NCBI GenBank assembly: GCA_963383645.1
Contig: OY726565.1
Coordinates: 34,632,529 to 34,696,528, forward strand
Length of the DNA stretch: 64,000 nt
Source of the DNA: Muscardinus avellanarius
Lineage: Eukaryota > Chordata > Mammalia > Rodentia > Gliridae
Direction: 5' to 3'
The notes beneath the pieces are model-generated. The model ran no database searches and was not told the DNA's origin. It was given only the letters and a program-made list of their open reading frames with translations. Positions 10,130 through 21,589 of this stretch are shown in pieces (position 1 is the stretch's first letter; every line of letters begins with the position of its first letter). The position numbers and the translations under genes are program-made.

Positions 10130-10760
10130 GTAACTAGTGGAGGATGTGAGGTTAGCGTTTTTAACCTAAAGGTGAGTGAATTAGCCGGGGAAGCACCGAG
10201 GCGTGAGGCGCATCCAGACAATGTGTTCGGTTCTCAGAGTGCTGAAAAGGGAGGAGTTTGAAGAGCGCGAGCTGATGCTGATTCTGAGGCGCCCTGAAAC
10301 CACAAGAAAGGGTCGATCTTGATGCTGGCCATCTATTGCCGCCAACGTTTTGCGCTGGGCAGACTGCCACTGGAGCTGCATTAAGATTGGCTACTGCGTT
10401 TGGCCATGTTTTTGTGGTGACCTGGTTTGGCAGCGCAGTAACCGGGGCGATGGCCTTAAGGACCGGGTAGTAGTCTGCGGTGAAAGAAGACAAGGGGCGA
10501 GAGGGCTGAGTCCGGCGTCCGGGCCTTGGCTCTGGCGGCAGAGGAGGGACCGGGATGTACCACGACCTGGAGATGGGATGGCGCACGGAGTCTGAAAGGC
10601 CTGGGGAGGATCCTCCACCATGACAGGTTCGAGGCTGCCTGGGCCCCGGGACTGCGGCGGCGGCATCTCCCGGGACTCTGAACTCCGCTGCTCGGGTCTC
10701 ACCAGGTGAGGCCCGCAGCTCCAAGGAACTGAGACTGCGCTACTCTTCTCAAGGCCATTT
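10130..10760. promoter_or_regulatory. CpG-rich block with a plus-strand splice-donor match; candidate promoter and first exon
   Basis: The CpG density is far above that of the surroundings and is matched only by the IRAK1BP1 island. ACCAG|GTGAGG at 10701-10709 is a strong 5' splice site on the plus strand, just after a GC-rich stretch holding ATG codons such as the one at 10620. Open frames exist on both strands (the longest is minus, 10161-10724), but none is recognisable. It could be a lncRNA promoter, an orphan CpG island or the remnant of a GC-rich retrocopy. No poly-A tail or target duplication is visible. Confidence 0.4.
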
Positions 10761-10857
10761 TAGGTTTGGTTTGTGCCTTTTATCGACACCTTCTTCTCTT
10801 CGGGTTGGAAAGAGATGGTTTCTCTCTTTGTTACAACTTACCTTATTTTATTTTATT

Positions 10858-11038
10858 AGTGGTACTGGGGTTCCCGGAAAACCTTCGACCTCCAGGCTAC
10901 ACTCCCAGACCTATTTTATATATTTTTTTATTTGGAAACAGGGTCTCTTAAGCCAGCGAGCCTGGCTACGAACCTGTGTGATCCTCTGTCTCCGCCTCCG
11001 AAGCGCGGGGATTACAAGCGTGTGCCACCACGCCTGGC
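10858..11038 (-). mobile_element. B1-dID SINE, type B, antisense
   Basis: Tail reads GGTACTGGGGTTCCCGGAAA. This is the type B form (GGGGTTCC-GGAAGCCC), whose ID-like part has lost the usual GGGTTCCATCCC box. Confidence 0.9.
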
Positions 11039-11654
11039 CCAGCCAACCTACCCTATTTTTAAAATGGTTGTAGCGATTGCCAACTTAGGTCCACGACTGC
11101 CAACCTAAGTCTACGTTTGTGCATATCTAATTCTTCAAACAGGAACTACTGGTTCTATGGGAAATTGATTTTTTTTTTTCCTGTCAAATGTAACCACTAA
11201 GCTAATATTTTCCAGTTTACTTGGGTTCTCTTTTGGGGATATTTCTCTTGAATATTCCAGAATACCCTGGATGGTATTGGATATTAGTAGTCCAGCAATA
11301 AGCTCTTGATAATGTATCACATTTTTACTCAGGGAGAACCCATTATCTTCCTCCTTTCTCCTATAACTGGTTGACTGTCCTGACAAGCCTTCCTCCTCCC
11401 CAAAACCCAGCAACCGACTTGGGTTTGTCTCCCTTCCAGTCTAGCATACTCTATCCTGTGGAATCCAAAGGCTCGTCCTTTCTATCACTCAGATATGGAC
11501 CCAGCCCAGCTGGCTTGCACTTGCCTTGCAGGGTCCTCATATGCATCTTCTGTGACCCACCTGGGCTTTTTTTGTTTCCTTTTACCTTTTTCTTATATTC
11601 TTCTCAGAAACACAGTATCATAGTGAAAAGATGCTATTTAAAAATATATGCATC
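11039..11654. other. Intergenic DNA, nothing recognised
   Basis: Open frames on both strands overlap each other (11135-11413 minus, 11371-11748 plus). The latter runs into the SINE, so neither is supported as a gene. Confidence 0.5.
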
Positions 11655-11875
11655 GCTGACCTGGTGGGGGCACATGCTTATAATCCCAATACTTGGGAGA
11701 CTGAGACAAGAGGATCGTGGTTTGTGGACAGCCTTAGCTACTTCGTGAGGCCCTTTGCAACTCAGTGAGACCCTGTTTCAAAATAAAGAATAAAAATAGG
11801 GCTAGGGGTGTAGCTTGGAGGTAGAATGCCCCTGGGTTCCATACCCAGTACTGCAAATAAATAAATAAATAAATG
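11655..11875 (+). mobile_element. B1-dID SINE, full length
   Basis: Head CTGACCTGGTGGGGGCACATG, intact GGGGTGTAGCTTGGAGGTAG tail, ending in (AAAT)n. Confidence 0.92.
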
Positions 11876-12145
11876 CATAAAAAATTAAACACACAGGAAC
11901 AACATCAAACATCTTCTTGGTGTTTTTGTTGGTTTAGTGTATTTGAATCAGGATCTGAATACACTCACTACCAGGCAACTGGCTGCAAAGTCTCAAGTTT
12001 GGATTCCCCCTCTAACTGGACATTAGGTCAGCCTATGTACCACTAGGGCAACCACTTTTTTAACCCCTTCTCTTAGAGAAATGTTTGACCCACCACTGAT
12101 GTTCGGATTTAGAGTTGTGAAATTATGTATTTGTTATACCTTTAA

Positions 12146-12320
12146 AACCAGCGCATGCTTGTAATCCCCGCGCTTGAGAGGCGAAGACAGGAGGATCGCA
12201 CCGGTTCTCTGGCTTAAGAGACCCTGGTTCATACTGGGAGTGTAGCCCAGAGGTAGAAGAGCTTCCAGGAGCCCCAGTACCACGAAAAACAAAAACAAAA
12301 ACAAAAACAACAAACAACTC
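12146..12320 (+). mobile_element. B1-dID SINE, type B, internally shortened
   Basis: Head GCGCATGCTTGTAATCCCCG, tail AGAGCTTCCAGGAGCCCCAG. About 20 bp of the linker are missing. (AAAAAC)n tail. Confidence 0.87.
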
Positions 12321-12912
12321 AGCATTTTGGGTGAAAAAGAGCACACAAAAAATACATGTCTCTTTAATTATATTTTCAACCAAGAGCATCCTCAAAGCAT
12401 TTTATGAAACACATGCACACATAAACATATCCACAGCGCATTTGTCAAGAGAAGCTAAATTCAAATCTTTTTATTTCAGGTAAAGGGGGGGGGGGGTTTG
12501 CTGTTACTTGCCAAACTGTTATTTGCTTGCTTTTCCTTCTTAAATCAGTTTCCCTTCTCTCATATTGTGTTTTTTCTTTTATATTTTTTATTATTTTTTC
12601 CTCTCTCATATTTTCTCTCTAGTCCCAAGACTGGCCTTTCAGTTTGTTGTTAATGTTCTAATGCCAAAGAGTGACTGACTGATTGCTAAGGATGATGTAG
12701 AAGAGGTTTGGGATTAGGTAGAAGGTACCCTGGATCGCCTTTCAGCAGCTTCAGCTCCTGGGCTGCATATAAATCAAGAAATGAACCAGACTGGGCAAAG
12801 CTCACCAGGTGCTGTGGCCATGTATGTCCCTATCACTCTAAACTACATTAAGACATGAGACTATGACGACTAATAAATCATATCATTTTAAAAAAGAAAG
12901 GAAGCAAGCAAG
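12321..12912. other. Intergenic DNA with a 12-base G run
   Basis: G12486-12497 is a G homopolymer. No gene or clear repeat is seen. A phrase near 12815-12870 (CCCTATCACTCTAAACTAC) may be another L1 3' terminus. Confidence 0.45.
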
Positions 12913-13024
12913 ACGGAATAGGCAGTGCATGCCTGTGATCCCAGCTACTGGATCAGAAGGATTGCAAATTCAGGGCAGCCTTAGGCAACCTCAAGCGACT
13001 TTCTCTCAAAATAAAAATAAAACA
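12913..13024 (+). mobile_element. B1-like SINE head only
   Basis: Starts at ACGGAATAGGCAGTGCATGCC and ends at TCTCTCAAAATAAAAATAAAA, with no ID tail. It is followed directly by another SINE. Confidence 0.75.
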
Positions 13025-13025
13025 A

Positions 13026-13223
13026 TGCTAGGCATGGTGGTGAATGGCTATAATCCCAGAATTTGGGAGGCTGAGACAGGAGGATTGCAGGTTTAAGGAC
13101 AGCCCCAGCAACATAGCAAGAATCTCAGCAATGTAGTGAGTCCCTATTTCAAAACAAAAAATAAAAAGACTAGGGGGTGTAGCCTGGAGGTAGAATTCTC
13201 CTGGGTTAAATCCCTATATCCCT

Positions 13224-13225
<2 letters not shown>
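13026..13225 (+). mobile_element. B1-dID SINE, full length
   Basis: TGCTAGGCATGGTGGTGAATG head, GGGGGTGTAGCCTGGAGGTAG tail. Its A-tail has turned into the following CA repeat. Confidence 0.88.

Positions 13226-13271
<46 letters not shown>
13226..13271. repeat. (CA)n microsatellite
   Basis: About 21 CA units between two SINE-derived segments. Confidence 0.97.
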
Positions 13272-13273
<2 letters not shown>

Positions 13274-13318
13274 GAGAATATAGCTCAGTCGTAGAGCAGC
13301 CCTGGGTTCAGTAAGAAA
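13272..13318 (+). mobile_element. ID-like tail fragment
   Basis: GAATATAGCTCAGTCGTAGAG and GCCCTGGGTTCAGT are the A-box and B-box regions of an ID/tail monomer. Confidence 0.65.
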
Positions 13319-13330
13319 GGAAGAAGAAAG

Positions 13331-13510
13331 AGTGCTTGGTGTGATGGTCACACGCTTCTAAACTCTGTACTCAAGAGCCTAGGATTGCAGGTTTGTGACC
13401 AGCCTTAGCAACTTACTGAGACCTCACTTCAAAATAAAAAATAAAATAGGTCTGGAGGTGAGGCTCAGAGGTAGAATGCTCCTGGATTCAATCCCCAGAA
13501 CAAGAGAAAA
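13331..13510 (+). mobile_element. B1-dID SINE, aged
   Basis: GCTTGGTGTGATGGTCACACG head, GGTGAGGCTCAGAGGTAGAATG tail. Confidence 0.85.
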
Positions 13511-13640
13511 AAAAGAAAGAAGAAAAAGAAAGAAAAAAAGAAAGAAAGAAAAGAGAGAGGGAGGGAAAGAGAAAGGAAGAAAGGGAAAGAAAGAAGAGAG
13601 GAGAGGAAGAAGAAAAGAAAGGAAAAGAAATGTGCTGCTG
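13505..13640. repeat. Purine tract (GAAA)n/(GGAA)n
   Basis: About 135 bp almost entirely of A and G, grown from the A-tail of the preceding SINE. Confidence 0.95.
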
Positions 13641-13729
13641 AGAAAGAAGCTGAGAGGCAGATGACTCAGCAGCTTCTTCTACCTACTACTGTTGAAGTCA
13701 GCAGAGAGTGACTAAAAAAAGTACTGCAG

Positions 13730-13940
13730 AGCCAGCGTGGTGGCACACACCCATAGTACTTGGGAGGCTGAGACAGGAGGATTGCAGGTTCGCGGCCAGC
13801 CTCAGTAACTTAGAGAGAGGCTCCCAACAACTTAGCAAGACCCTGTATCCAAAGGAAAAAAAAAAAAAGTAGGGCTGGGGGTATAGCCTGGAGGTAGAAG
13901 ACCCCTGGTTTCAATCCCCAGTGATACACACACACACACC
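13730..13940 (+). mobile_element. B1-dID SINE
   Basis: GAGCCAGCGTGGTGGCACAC head, GGGGGTATAGCCTGGAGGTAG tail, ending in (AC)n. Confidence 0.9.
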
Positions 13941-13995
13941 AAAAAAAGTATTGCAAGGTGAACAGACCAACCAATGCATAACATATACATGTATG

Positions 13996-14004
13996 GAAAT
14001 ATAC

Positions 14005-14058
<54 letters not shown>
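13996..14058. repeat. (ATACAT)n / (CATATA)n microsatellite
   Basis: About ten hexamer units. They are flanked on both sides by the 20-bp direct repeat CATAACATATACATGTATGG (13978 and 14070), so the array expanded inside a duplicated context. Confidence 0.9.
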
Positions 14059-14110
14059 GTATGGAAATGCATAACATATACATGTATGGAAAAGCAAGTG
14101 CAACCCTGTT

Positions 14111-14241
14111 TTAGTATATTTTTATTTTGAAGCCCTGTCTGAGAGCTTCACTAAACTGCTGAGATTGTCCTCCAAACTGCAATCCTCCTGTCTCAGTCCT
14201 CTAAGAACTGGGATTACTGGGGTATGACACCACTCCCAGCT
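14111..14241 (-). mobile_element. B1 head of a B1-dID SINE, antisense
   Basis: TTTTATTTTGAAGCCCTGTC through GACACCACTCCCAGCT. The tail is absent on its left. Confidence 0.8.
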
Positions 14242-14263
14242 AATATATGTATATGTATATGTG

Positions 14264-14268
<5 letters not shown>

Positions 14269-14299
<31 letters not shown>
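14269..14299. repeat. (TG)n microsatellite
   Basis: About 15 TG units, followed by a T run. Confidence 0.95.
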
Positions 14300-14302
<3 letters not shown>

Positions 14303-14320
14303 ATTTTTTTTTTTTTTTTT

Positions 14321-14385
14321 GCGGGTTTGGGGATGGAACCCAGAGGCATTTGACCTCTGAGCTACACCCCCTGCCCTTGGTCTGT
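14321..14385 (-). mobile_element. B1-dID tail fragment, antisense
   Basis: GCGGGTTTGGGGATGGAACCC through CTACACCCCCTGCCC. The head is missing. Confidence 0.8.
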
Positions 14386-15337
14386 CCTTTGTACACTGCA
14401 ATATCCTTTTAGGGCTGGAAAATAAGTGAGATAATTCAGAAAAAAAGTACCCAACCTTCTTCTTACCTAAAGATAATTCCAGTATACATAAATCTTACTT
14501 CTAGGTCTTTATCATATACATTTTGCTTAACTTTGGAGAGAAAAACATCACTGAGATACTATCATTGAGGGAGACATGTATTTCGGGGTTGAGGTAGACA
14601 TGTGTTCAGTGTTTTGGTTTCCCTAAGTTTGAATTATACCCTGAGATTTCATTTGCAATTTTACAAACTCCTGGGATATTAGAGAAGCATATTAAAATGC
14701 TATAAAATTGCATTTCAATGCTGAATATTGGCATAGAAACTCAGGATTCTTTTTACTATTAGAATAGAACAATTTTTTACTACATAGGAAAAAAATCCCA
14801 AAGTATTCCAGAGGCAAATGACTTATAAAGCATATTTTACTTATGTCCTATTTTTCCAAACAATACATTTTATCCAATTTATATTCCTTTAAAACAAGTA
14901 TAGAGTTAAAAAAGGATAATTCATGGAAAAAAGAAATTGGCTGTAAGGAATAACAGGAACACAGAAAAATGTTATGTAGACAAATTAAAGGAGTATAGTC
15001 TTATGATAAAATATGAATTTGTACTATTACAAGGATAACTGAAAATGTACTGGGCATGATATGAAGTATGTATCTATTGATATATTTTAATACACATGTT
15101 ACTAGGAGAGGTCTATTTTCTCTTTTATACAAATTCTACAGGGTTGTATAAATTATATAATATAAATATGCATTCAATTTTTATTTGAATCCTAATATGA
15201 TTCCTGACTTGCACATTTCCTTTCAAAAGTATGTTTTGAATTAAGGTAAAGAAAATTAGGAAAGGTAGTTTTAGAGATTCAGTAGGCTTTCAGAAGCCTA
15301 CCCAATACTTATTAAATCCATTTATTCCTCCATGAAC
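14386..15337. other. AT-rich intergenic DNA, nothing recognised
   Basis: No SINE or L1 phrases and no open frame with recognisable content. Confidence 0.5.
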
Positions 15338-15340
15338 ATT

Positions 15341-15395
<55 letters not shown>

Positions 15396-15398
15396 TTT
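15338..15398. repeat. (TTTA)n microsatellite
   Basis: About 15 tetramers, the expanded A-tail of the adjoining antisense SINE. Confidence 0.95.
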
Positions 15399-15569
15399 CA
15401 GTACTGGAGATGGAACCCAGAGGAATTCTACCTCCGAGCTACCACCCCAGCCCTACTTTTTATTTTTTTTTTTATTTTTGAAACAGGGTCTCACTAAGTA
15501 GCTGAGGCTGTCTGTGAACCCAGATCCTCCCAAATACTGGGATTACAGGCATGCACCACCACACCTGGC
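15399..15569 (-). mobile_element. B1-dID SINE, antisense, head shortened
   Basis: CAGTACTGGAGATGGAACCC start, ACCACACCTGGCC end. About 25 bp of the head (the AGGCCCTCTGCAACTTAG region) are missing. Confidence 0.9.
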
Positions 15570-15654
15570 CTACATGAACATTTTAAAGGCCAGCTAGTGG
15601 AGGCAGGGATAATTGCTTTCTAGTTATAGAAGAGGAGGTAGTCAGGCCTCCACT

Positions 15655-15767
15655 CATGTACCATGAGTGGTACATGCCTATAGTCCTAGCTACTTGGGAT
15701 GTTGAGATGAGGATTGTCAGAGCCCAGTGGGCAATAGGGTGTGATTCCTAAAAAAAAAAAAAAAAAT
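15655..15767 (+). mobile_element. B1-like SINE head, diverged
   Basis: GAGTGGTACATGCCTATAGTC, CTACTTGGGATGTTGAGATG, then a 17-base A run. Confidence 0.65.
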
Positions 15768-15915
15768 ACAGGGTGCAGCAGCACACACCTGTTACACAGT
15801 GCACAGGAGGATCATAGGTTCAATACAAGCACAGGCAACTTAGCAAGACCCTGCTTCAAAATAAGAAATAAAAAGGGCCAGGCTGTAGCTAGAGTTAAAT
15901 CTTCAGTATGGGGTT
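15768..15915 (+). mobile_element. B1-dID SINE, degraded
   Basis: GGGTGCAGCAGCACACACCTG head and GGGCCAGGCTGTAGCTAGAG tail, with deletions. Confidence 0.7.
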
Positions 15916-16395
15916 GGGTGGGTGGGAAGGACAGTTTACAGATTTAATTTCTTTAAATTATAAGTAGTAATGGAAATAGGTCAAAGAAGTAATACTTTTA
16001 TAATTTGATAACATTATATGAGATAGTAGTGTAATCCATGAATTTAAAAGCATCAATACCATTTAGGAGTGAAAAGTAGTCTAAAAATAATTACTGGCAT
16101 AGGGACTTACTGACCATAGGTCACTAGGAAACAGATGACTCTACAAATGTAAGATGACAATACCAAAACTGTTTCAAACTCTGAATATAAAAATGACTTA
16201 TTTTTGACATTTTCATGCTGATTTGATTTTAATTTTTTGTGAGAATGAAAAAAAGCTATAGGAAATAATTATGTAAATGGATAGTTATTCCAATATTCCA
16301 GATTGAGGCTTGGCTAGAAAGGGCAATAATAATTTGAACAGAGTATAAAAATGGGACTGTACATGATATACTTGACAAGATAATAAAGTTGCTTT
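15916..16395. other. AT-rich intergenic DNA, nothing recognised
   Basis: No repeat or coding signature recognised. Confidence 0.5.
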
Positions 16396-16593
16396 TTTGT
16401 GGTACTGGAGATTGAACCCAGGGACATTATACCTCCAAGCTACACTGCCAGCCCTATTTTTGGTTCTTTATTTTGAAACAGGGTCTTAATAAGTTGCAGA
16501 GGGCCTCACTAAGCAGATGAGGTTGGCTACTGGGATAGCTTCTGTCTCATTCTCCCAAGTACTGGGATTATAAGCGTGTGCCACCATGCCTGG
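16396..16593 (-). mobile_element. B1-dID SINE, antisense
   Basis: TTGTGGTACTGGAGATTGAAC start, CCACCATGCCTGGT end. Confidence 0.92.
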
Positions 16594-16908
16594 TGATAAA
16601 GCTTTTGCATCACAAAATCAGATCTGCTTTGTCCAAAATCTGTAATGCAAACCTACCCATAATAGTTTACCTCTTTAGTGGCAAAAATGAAAAAGATATC
16701 TGGCTTTAGTTATGGTATAGCTCAATTATATCTTGCACTTATGTGAAAGCTTTTGGTCTGTTTATCTTGACTAAGTATCAGTAGAGAAAGAGTATTCATG
16801 GCAGCCACTTTGTATGAGAGACTAGGTAGGAAAAGGAGGAGGGTATTCAGAATTTCCTTTTTTCCTCTCCTAAAAAAAAAAAACCCGACAAATGAGACTT
16901 TGCTAATT

Positions 16909-16910
<2 letters not shown>

Positions 16911-16953
<43 letters not shown>
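16911..16953. repeat. (TG)n microsatellite
   Basis: About 21 TG units immediately before an antisense SINE tail. Confidence 0.97.
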
Positions 16954-16956
<3 letters not shown>

Positions 16957-17125
16957 ACTGGGGATTGAGGCCAGGAGTATTCTATCTCCAAAGTACACCC
17001 CAAGCCCTATTTTATTTTTATTTTTGAAACAGTTTCCCGAAGGTGCTAAGTCTCACTACTTGCTGAGGCTGCTATCTTCCAAGAAGCTCAGTACACCCTC
17101 AATGCACCCATCAACCCCTTTTTAA
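16954..17125 (-). mobile_element. B1-dID SINE, antisense, strongly decayed
   Basis: TTTTACTGGGGATTGAGGCC and TTTTGAAACAGTTTCCCGAAG are recognisable. The distal head is lost. Confidence 0.7.
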
Positions 17126-18173
17126 ATACTCCAGTTTACACACAGAGAAGCAGTGGTTGAGTTTCTTCTCTTCCTGGCAGGTAGAGTGATGTGGTAGAGT
17201 GATGGCTGAATTATATACAAGTCTCAGAGCTGCAGGTGTTGCAGCAGTGTTGACAAATAATTAGTTTATGTTGGTCAATGAAGTGTCTGATCATTTAGGC
17301 AGAACATTTCTAAAGTGTTGGGTTTAATTCTCTATTTCTTTTTATTTAAGTATGAAATAAATATTCAAAATGAATGTGATGTTTAGGAGGAATACTATTT
17401 TGGGATACTATGAGTTCTCAATATTCCAGAAGAATAGAACCAATATACTTGTTATCCAAATATATGATGACTTTTGTAGTTTGCAAATAAGTTATTTTTA
17501 AAGGTTTCAGCTACATATTCAAACTTATTTTGTTACTGATGGCATGAATCTTCACCACCCAGTATCATTTTAGAAATGGGTACAGAAGTTGAAGAAATGT
17601 TAACTTTGCAGGAATCAAGCAAATGAGTACTTGGTATATTAAAAATTATTCAACTTTGAGTTCATCATACTTCATTCCCTACTCCATACAGAATGTAATA
17701 CCTTAAACATTTCATAATTAATTTAGAATAAAAAATAAATTTTTTGACGCTATTTACTACTTGGGTTGGAATTGATTTGAATCATTACATTAACTTTTTA
17801 AATGGAATTAGACTATATGTAATAGAAAAAGTATAACTTTTGAATGGGATACATTCATTACTAGTATAAAATACAAATATGATTTTCTAAAATAAGCTCT
17901 GAAAACAGACCAATGAAAATATTCAATTTAAGATCTGTTTACTAAACATTTTAAGTTAATTTATTAGATGCAATCTTTTATAGTGGCTACAATTAGAACT
18001 CCAAGAGCAACTTTCTTTTGGCAGTTGGTTACGGCCTGCCTGCTGGTGAGAATGTGATACAAATGACAAACACTTTCAGTGACAATAAGAGGTAAATGGA
18101 TAGGATTCATGCTTACACCTGATGTGAGATGCTTCCAATTAATATTGGTTCTCTTTCTCTGTCTCGCTTTCTC
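17126..18173. other. AT-rich intergenic DNA, nothing recognised
   Basis: About 1 kb of low-GC single-copy-looking sequence without recognised elements. Confidence 0.5.
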
Positions 18174-18243
18174 TGATGTTGGGGATTGAATCCAGGGCCT
18201 CCATGCTAGACAAGCATACTACCACTGGACTCTATGCCAAGCT
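18174..18243 (-). mobile_element. ID-type SINE, antisense
   Basis: TGGGGATTGAATCCAGGGCC, GCTAGACAAGCATACTACCAC: the ID monomer without a B1 head. The ID anticodon-loop region is recognisable. Confidence 0.8.
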
Positions 18244-18887
18244 CACAAACTCCTTTTGAGAAATCTAAGCTTTGGAGAAATAGCATGTCTACTGGATATA
18301 AAATGTGTAAGTATGGTTTTAAATAATCTGGAATGAACATCTTGTGTTTCCCTTCCCACTTCCCTATCGACAGGAATCCCAACTCTCTGCTGTCAGTGAT
18401 CTCTTTTGTTTGGGAGTAAAGTAGAATGTCTGACAGCCACCTGCCAGCTTTTCCTCTCCATTTATTAGCCAGACACAAAAATAAGTGTCTCCAAAATAGC
18501 ATTTCTCTTGAGAAATTCTGAGTCATGGAGAGGGGAGAAGTTGAAAAAAAAAAAAAAGGATGTAATTAATGTGCTCATATAAAATTGATAAATAGAAAGT
18601 GCTGAAACTATTTAGCTAATGTTTTACTCTGTCCAAAATTGTTTTCCAAAGGGAAGGAAAAGAATAGGTGATAGAATATTTGTAAAAAGACACTTCTGTT
18701 TTGAGACAGAATACTCCATGCCCCCATCCCCACATCAGATGGTAAACAACATGGCATGTGCTTCCAAGCCAGCTTTCCTTCAATCTATCTTCTTAGTTTA
18801 TTTGTTCTCGTTCCTTCTCCTTTTTCTTTCCCTCTTTCTCTCTTCCTTTCTTTCACCTTCTTTCTCTTTCCCTCCCTTCCTTTCTAT

Positions 18888-19062
18888 TTTAATTGAACCC
18901 AGGGGCACTCTACCACTGAGCTACAACCCAAGCTCTTTTTCTATTTTATTGTGAGACAGGGTCATGCTGAGTTGCCAAAGTTGGCTCAAATCTGCTACTC
19001 TTCTGCCTCAGCCTCCCAAGCACTGGGATTACGTAAAGGCGTGTACCACTGTGCCCAGTGGA
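18888..19062 (-). mobile_element. B1-dID SINE, antisense, aged
   Basis: TTGAACCCAGGGGCACTCTAC through GTACCACTGTGCCCAGTGG, with a 5-bp insertion near the head end. Confidence 0.87.
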
Positions 19063-19826
19063 ATATTTAATTCAGAGATCAGTAACAACTTGTTTCAGGA
19101 TCATTCCAAATTAGCGTTTTCTCTTGCCATCAGGGCTTTTTAAAAATCTCTTTATATGTATAGTTTTTCGGTTTTTGGTTCAGAACTATAGTCTCCTGTC
19201 AATTATACTTAGTTCAAGAAACTGATAAATCCTCAACCCTATGTAGTCAATAATACATGTTCCTACTTAGTCTTTTCCCTCCCACTATTATAACATAACC
19301 AATGTACATCCAGAGTTCAATGCCAGCATTTGTTTATTTTGGTGTGAAGTTGGTGGTCACCCACAAATTATGTGGCCATCTGCAAGGTTAGGATGAAGCC
19401 AGAACCCCAGAAGTGTAGAGAAAATGAAACATCATCCTGACAAGCAGGTTTAAAAGAGTATTATTTTCTAATAAAATAGAATAATCCTTCTTGAAAGACT
19501 TCTTTTACTTCCTCTTAAAAAAGCAGTGTTTGATTTGAATCAGTCTTTTGAGATACCTGAACATTCTGAAGTAATTTAGGACATATTAGGTTTTCAGTAG
19601 AAGCTATTTGTCTGCAAATATAAGCTGCATAATAGTAAATATTCTTATATAATTTTAAGATACTTTAGGTATTATTTTCTGAAATTGGTTAAAAGCATCT
19701 ACTTTCAACTAAATTTTGTAATGTAGATAATTATCGATTAATTCTTGGTTTTAACATCATAATTCATGCTTTCATTTTTATGGGTTACTAGAAATTCTAA
19801 TAAATTCCTGTCAAAAAGTCTGACAG
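19063..19826. other. Intergenic DNA, nothing recognised
   Basis: No repeat or coding signature recognised. Confidence 0.5.
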
Positions 19827-19925
19827 AAGCTGGGCATGAACATGCCTATAATTCCAGTATTTGGGAGGCTGAGACAGGAGTAGCACTACGAAAGCCAAGA
19901 CTGTTCCAGAGGCTACAGTTATCCA
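19827..19925 (+). mobile_element. B1-dID SINE head, truncated
   Basis: AGCTGGGCATGAACATGCC and TATTTGGGAGGCTGAGACAGG. It loses similarity after about 70 bp. Confidence 0.7.
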
Positions 19926-20021
19926 GCCCGGGCTGTCAGCAGCACAATGTTCTACCCTGCCATTCAGCACAGCTCATGGATGTCATGTCTTTTCAGTGTT
20001 ATTTTTTGATATATATATATA

Positions 20022-20230
20022 TTTTTCCTAGTACTGGGGGTGGAACCCAGGGGCTTTCTATCTCTAGGCTATGCTCCCAGACCTATTTTATACTTTATTT
20101 GGAAACAGGGTCTCACTAAGTTGCTGATAGCTTCAATTAAGTAGCAGAGGCTGGCTTTGAATCTGTGCAATCCTCCTGTCTCAGCCTCCCAAGCATGGGG
20201 ATTACAAGTGTGCACCACCATACCTGGCTT
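20022..20230 (-). mobile_element. B1-dID SINE, antisense, intermediate form
   Basis: GTACTGGGGGTGGAACCCAGG with GGGGCTTTCTATCTCTAGGC. Linker TTTATACTTTATTTGGAAAC as in type B, but the GGAACCC box is retained. Confidence 0.92.
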
Positions 20231-20309
20231 ATTTTTTGATAATTTTTAAATAACAAAAGCCTTATTTGATTTATAACTTGATAATACAGTACTATAAATG
20301 CATTACCTA

Positions 20310-20520
20310 AGCCAAGTATGGTAGCGCATCCCTGTAATCCCTGTACTTGGAAGTCTGAGACAGGAGGATCACAGTTTAGAGGATAGCCTCAGCAAGTAGT
20401 GATATTCTCATAAGCCTAGCAAGACCCTGTTTCCAAATAAGAAATAAAAGAGGGCTGGAGGTGTAGCTTGAAGGTAGATGCCTCTGGGTTCAATCTCCAG
20501 CATCAAAATAAATAAATAAC
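20310..20520 (+). mobile_element. B1-dID SINE
   Basis: AAGCCAAGTATGGTAGCGCATC head, GGAGGTGTAGCTTGAAGGTAG tail, (AAAT)n end. Confidence 0.9.
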
Positions 20521-20593
20521 CTAAAGTAATATATTTGTTTCTTTCACTATTTCTACTTCACATTACTTTTTAGCTGTAAAATTAGTAAATGGA

Positions 20594-20788
20594 GCCAGGC
20601 GTGGTGGTGCACACTTGTAATTCCAGTGCTTGGGAGGCAGAGATAGGAAGATCGTGCAAGTTCGAAGCCAGCCGCGCTGGCTTAAGAGACCCTGTTCCCC
20701 AAAATAAAATAGGTTTGGGAGTGTAGCCCGAAGGTAGAAGGGCTTCCAGGAATCCCAGTACCACCAAAAATAAAAATAAAAATAAAAA
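20594..20788 (+). mobile_element. B1-dID SINE, type B, with target-site duplication
   Basis: Tail GGGCTTCCAGGAATCCCAGTA. It is flanked by ATTAGTAAATGGA at 20581-20593 and 20790-20802. Confidence 0.95.
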
Positions 20789-21182
20789 AATTAGTAAATG
20801 GATTCTTATTACTATCTCAACTTTTTTACTATTTGGCTCTCAAATTTTATTTAAATGTCAGAATTTTTTTTTATTAGGAACAATATTTAAAAATAAACTA
20901 GTTAAATTTGCATGCTCTATGAACAAGTTCATTAAACTCTTATTTTCTTTAGTCAAAGATACTTAAGAGCTTCTGAGTATCCTGGTCACTATATGTATGA
21001 TCCTGGCACCTCATCATGCTGATTCTGTAAGATTTATGATGAGTTGGTATATCTGGAATGTTTTTAATTTGCTAATGACAGGTGTATGTATTTACGACTG
21101 CAATTTAAAGTTCTCACTTTACCAATGTCTTTCAACAATAAAACATTTTTATCCCTCTTTAAAACAAATAAAAAATAAAAGA

Positions 21183-21411
21183 GGTTGGGCATGGTGGCAC
21201 ACGCTTGTAATCCCAGTATTTGGGAGGCTGAGACGGGAGGATTGTGGTTCACAGACAGCCTCAGCTACTTACTGAGGCTCTCTGCAACTTAGTGAGATCC
21301 TTTTTCAAAATAAAGAATAAAAAATAGGACCAGGGGTGTAGCTCGGAGGTTGAATGCCTCTGGGTTCCAGCAAAAAAAAAAAAAAAAAAAAAAAAAAGAA
21401 AAAGAAAAAGA
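21183..21411 (+). mobile_element. B1-dID SINE, young
   Basis: GGTTGGGCATGGTGGCACACG head. The tail stops at GGGTTCCAGC and goes straight into a 26-base A run. Confidence 0.93.
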
Positions 21412-21589
21412 AAGAGGTATGGGCTTATACTTGTTCTTGTAAAAATTTAAAAGTATTGCTAACTTGAATTTTTCTTTGAGGTATTTCATGATAGGTTGAA
21501 AGCCTTCTTTATCAAATATTATTAAGTCATGCCTAAGAAAAATCTTAGCCACATGACTAAATTTTTGTGGATCATGAGAATTTTTCTTT

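Noticed and set aside
10161..10724. 187-codon minus-strand open frame in the CpG-rich block
   Set aside because: Several overlapping frames are open on both strands because of the GC content. No recognisable domain, and the best splice signal is on the other strand.
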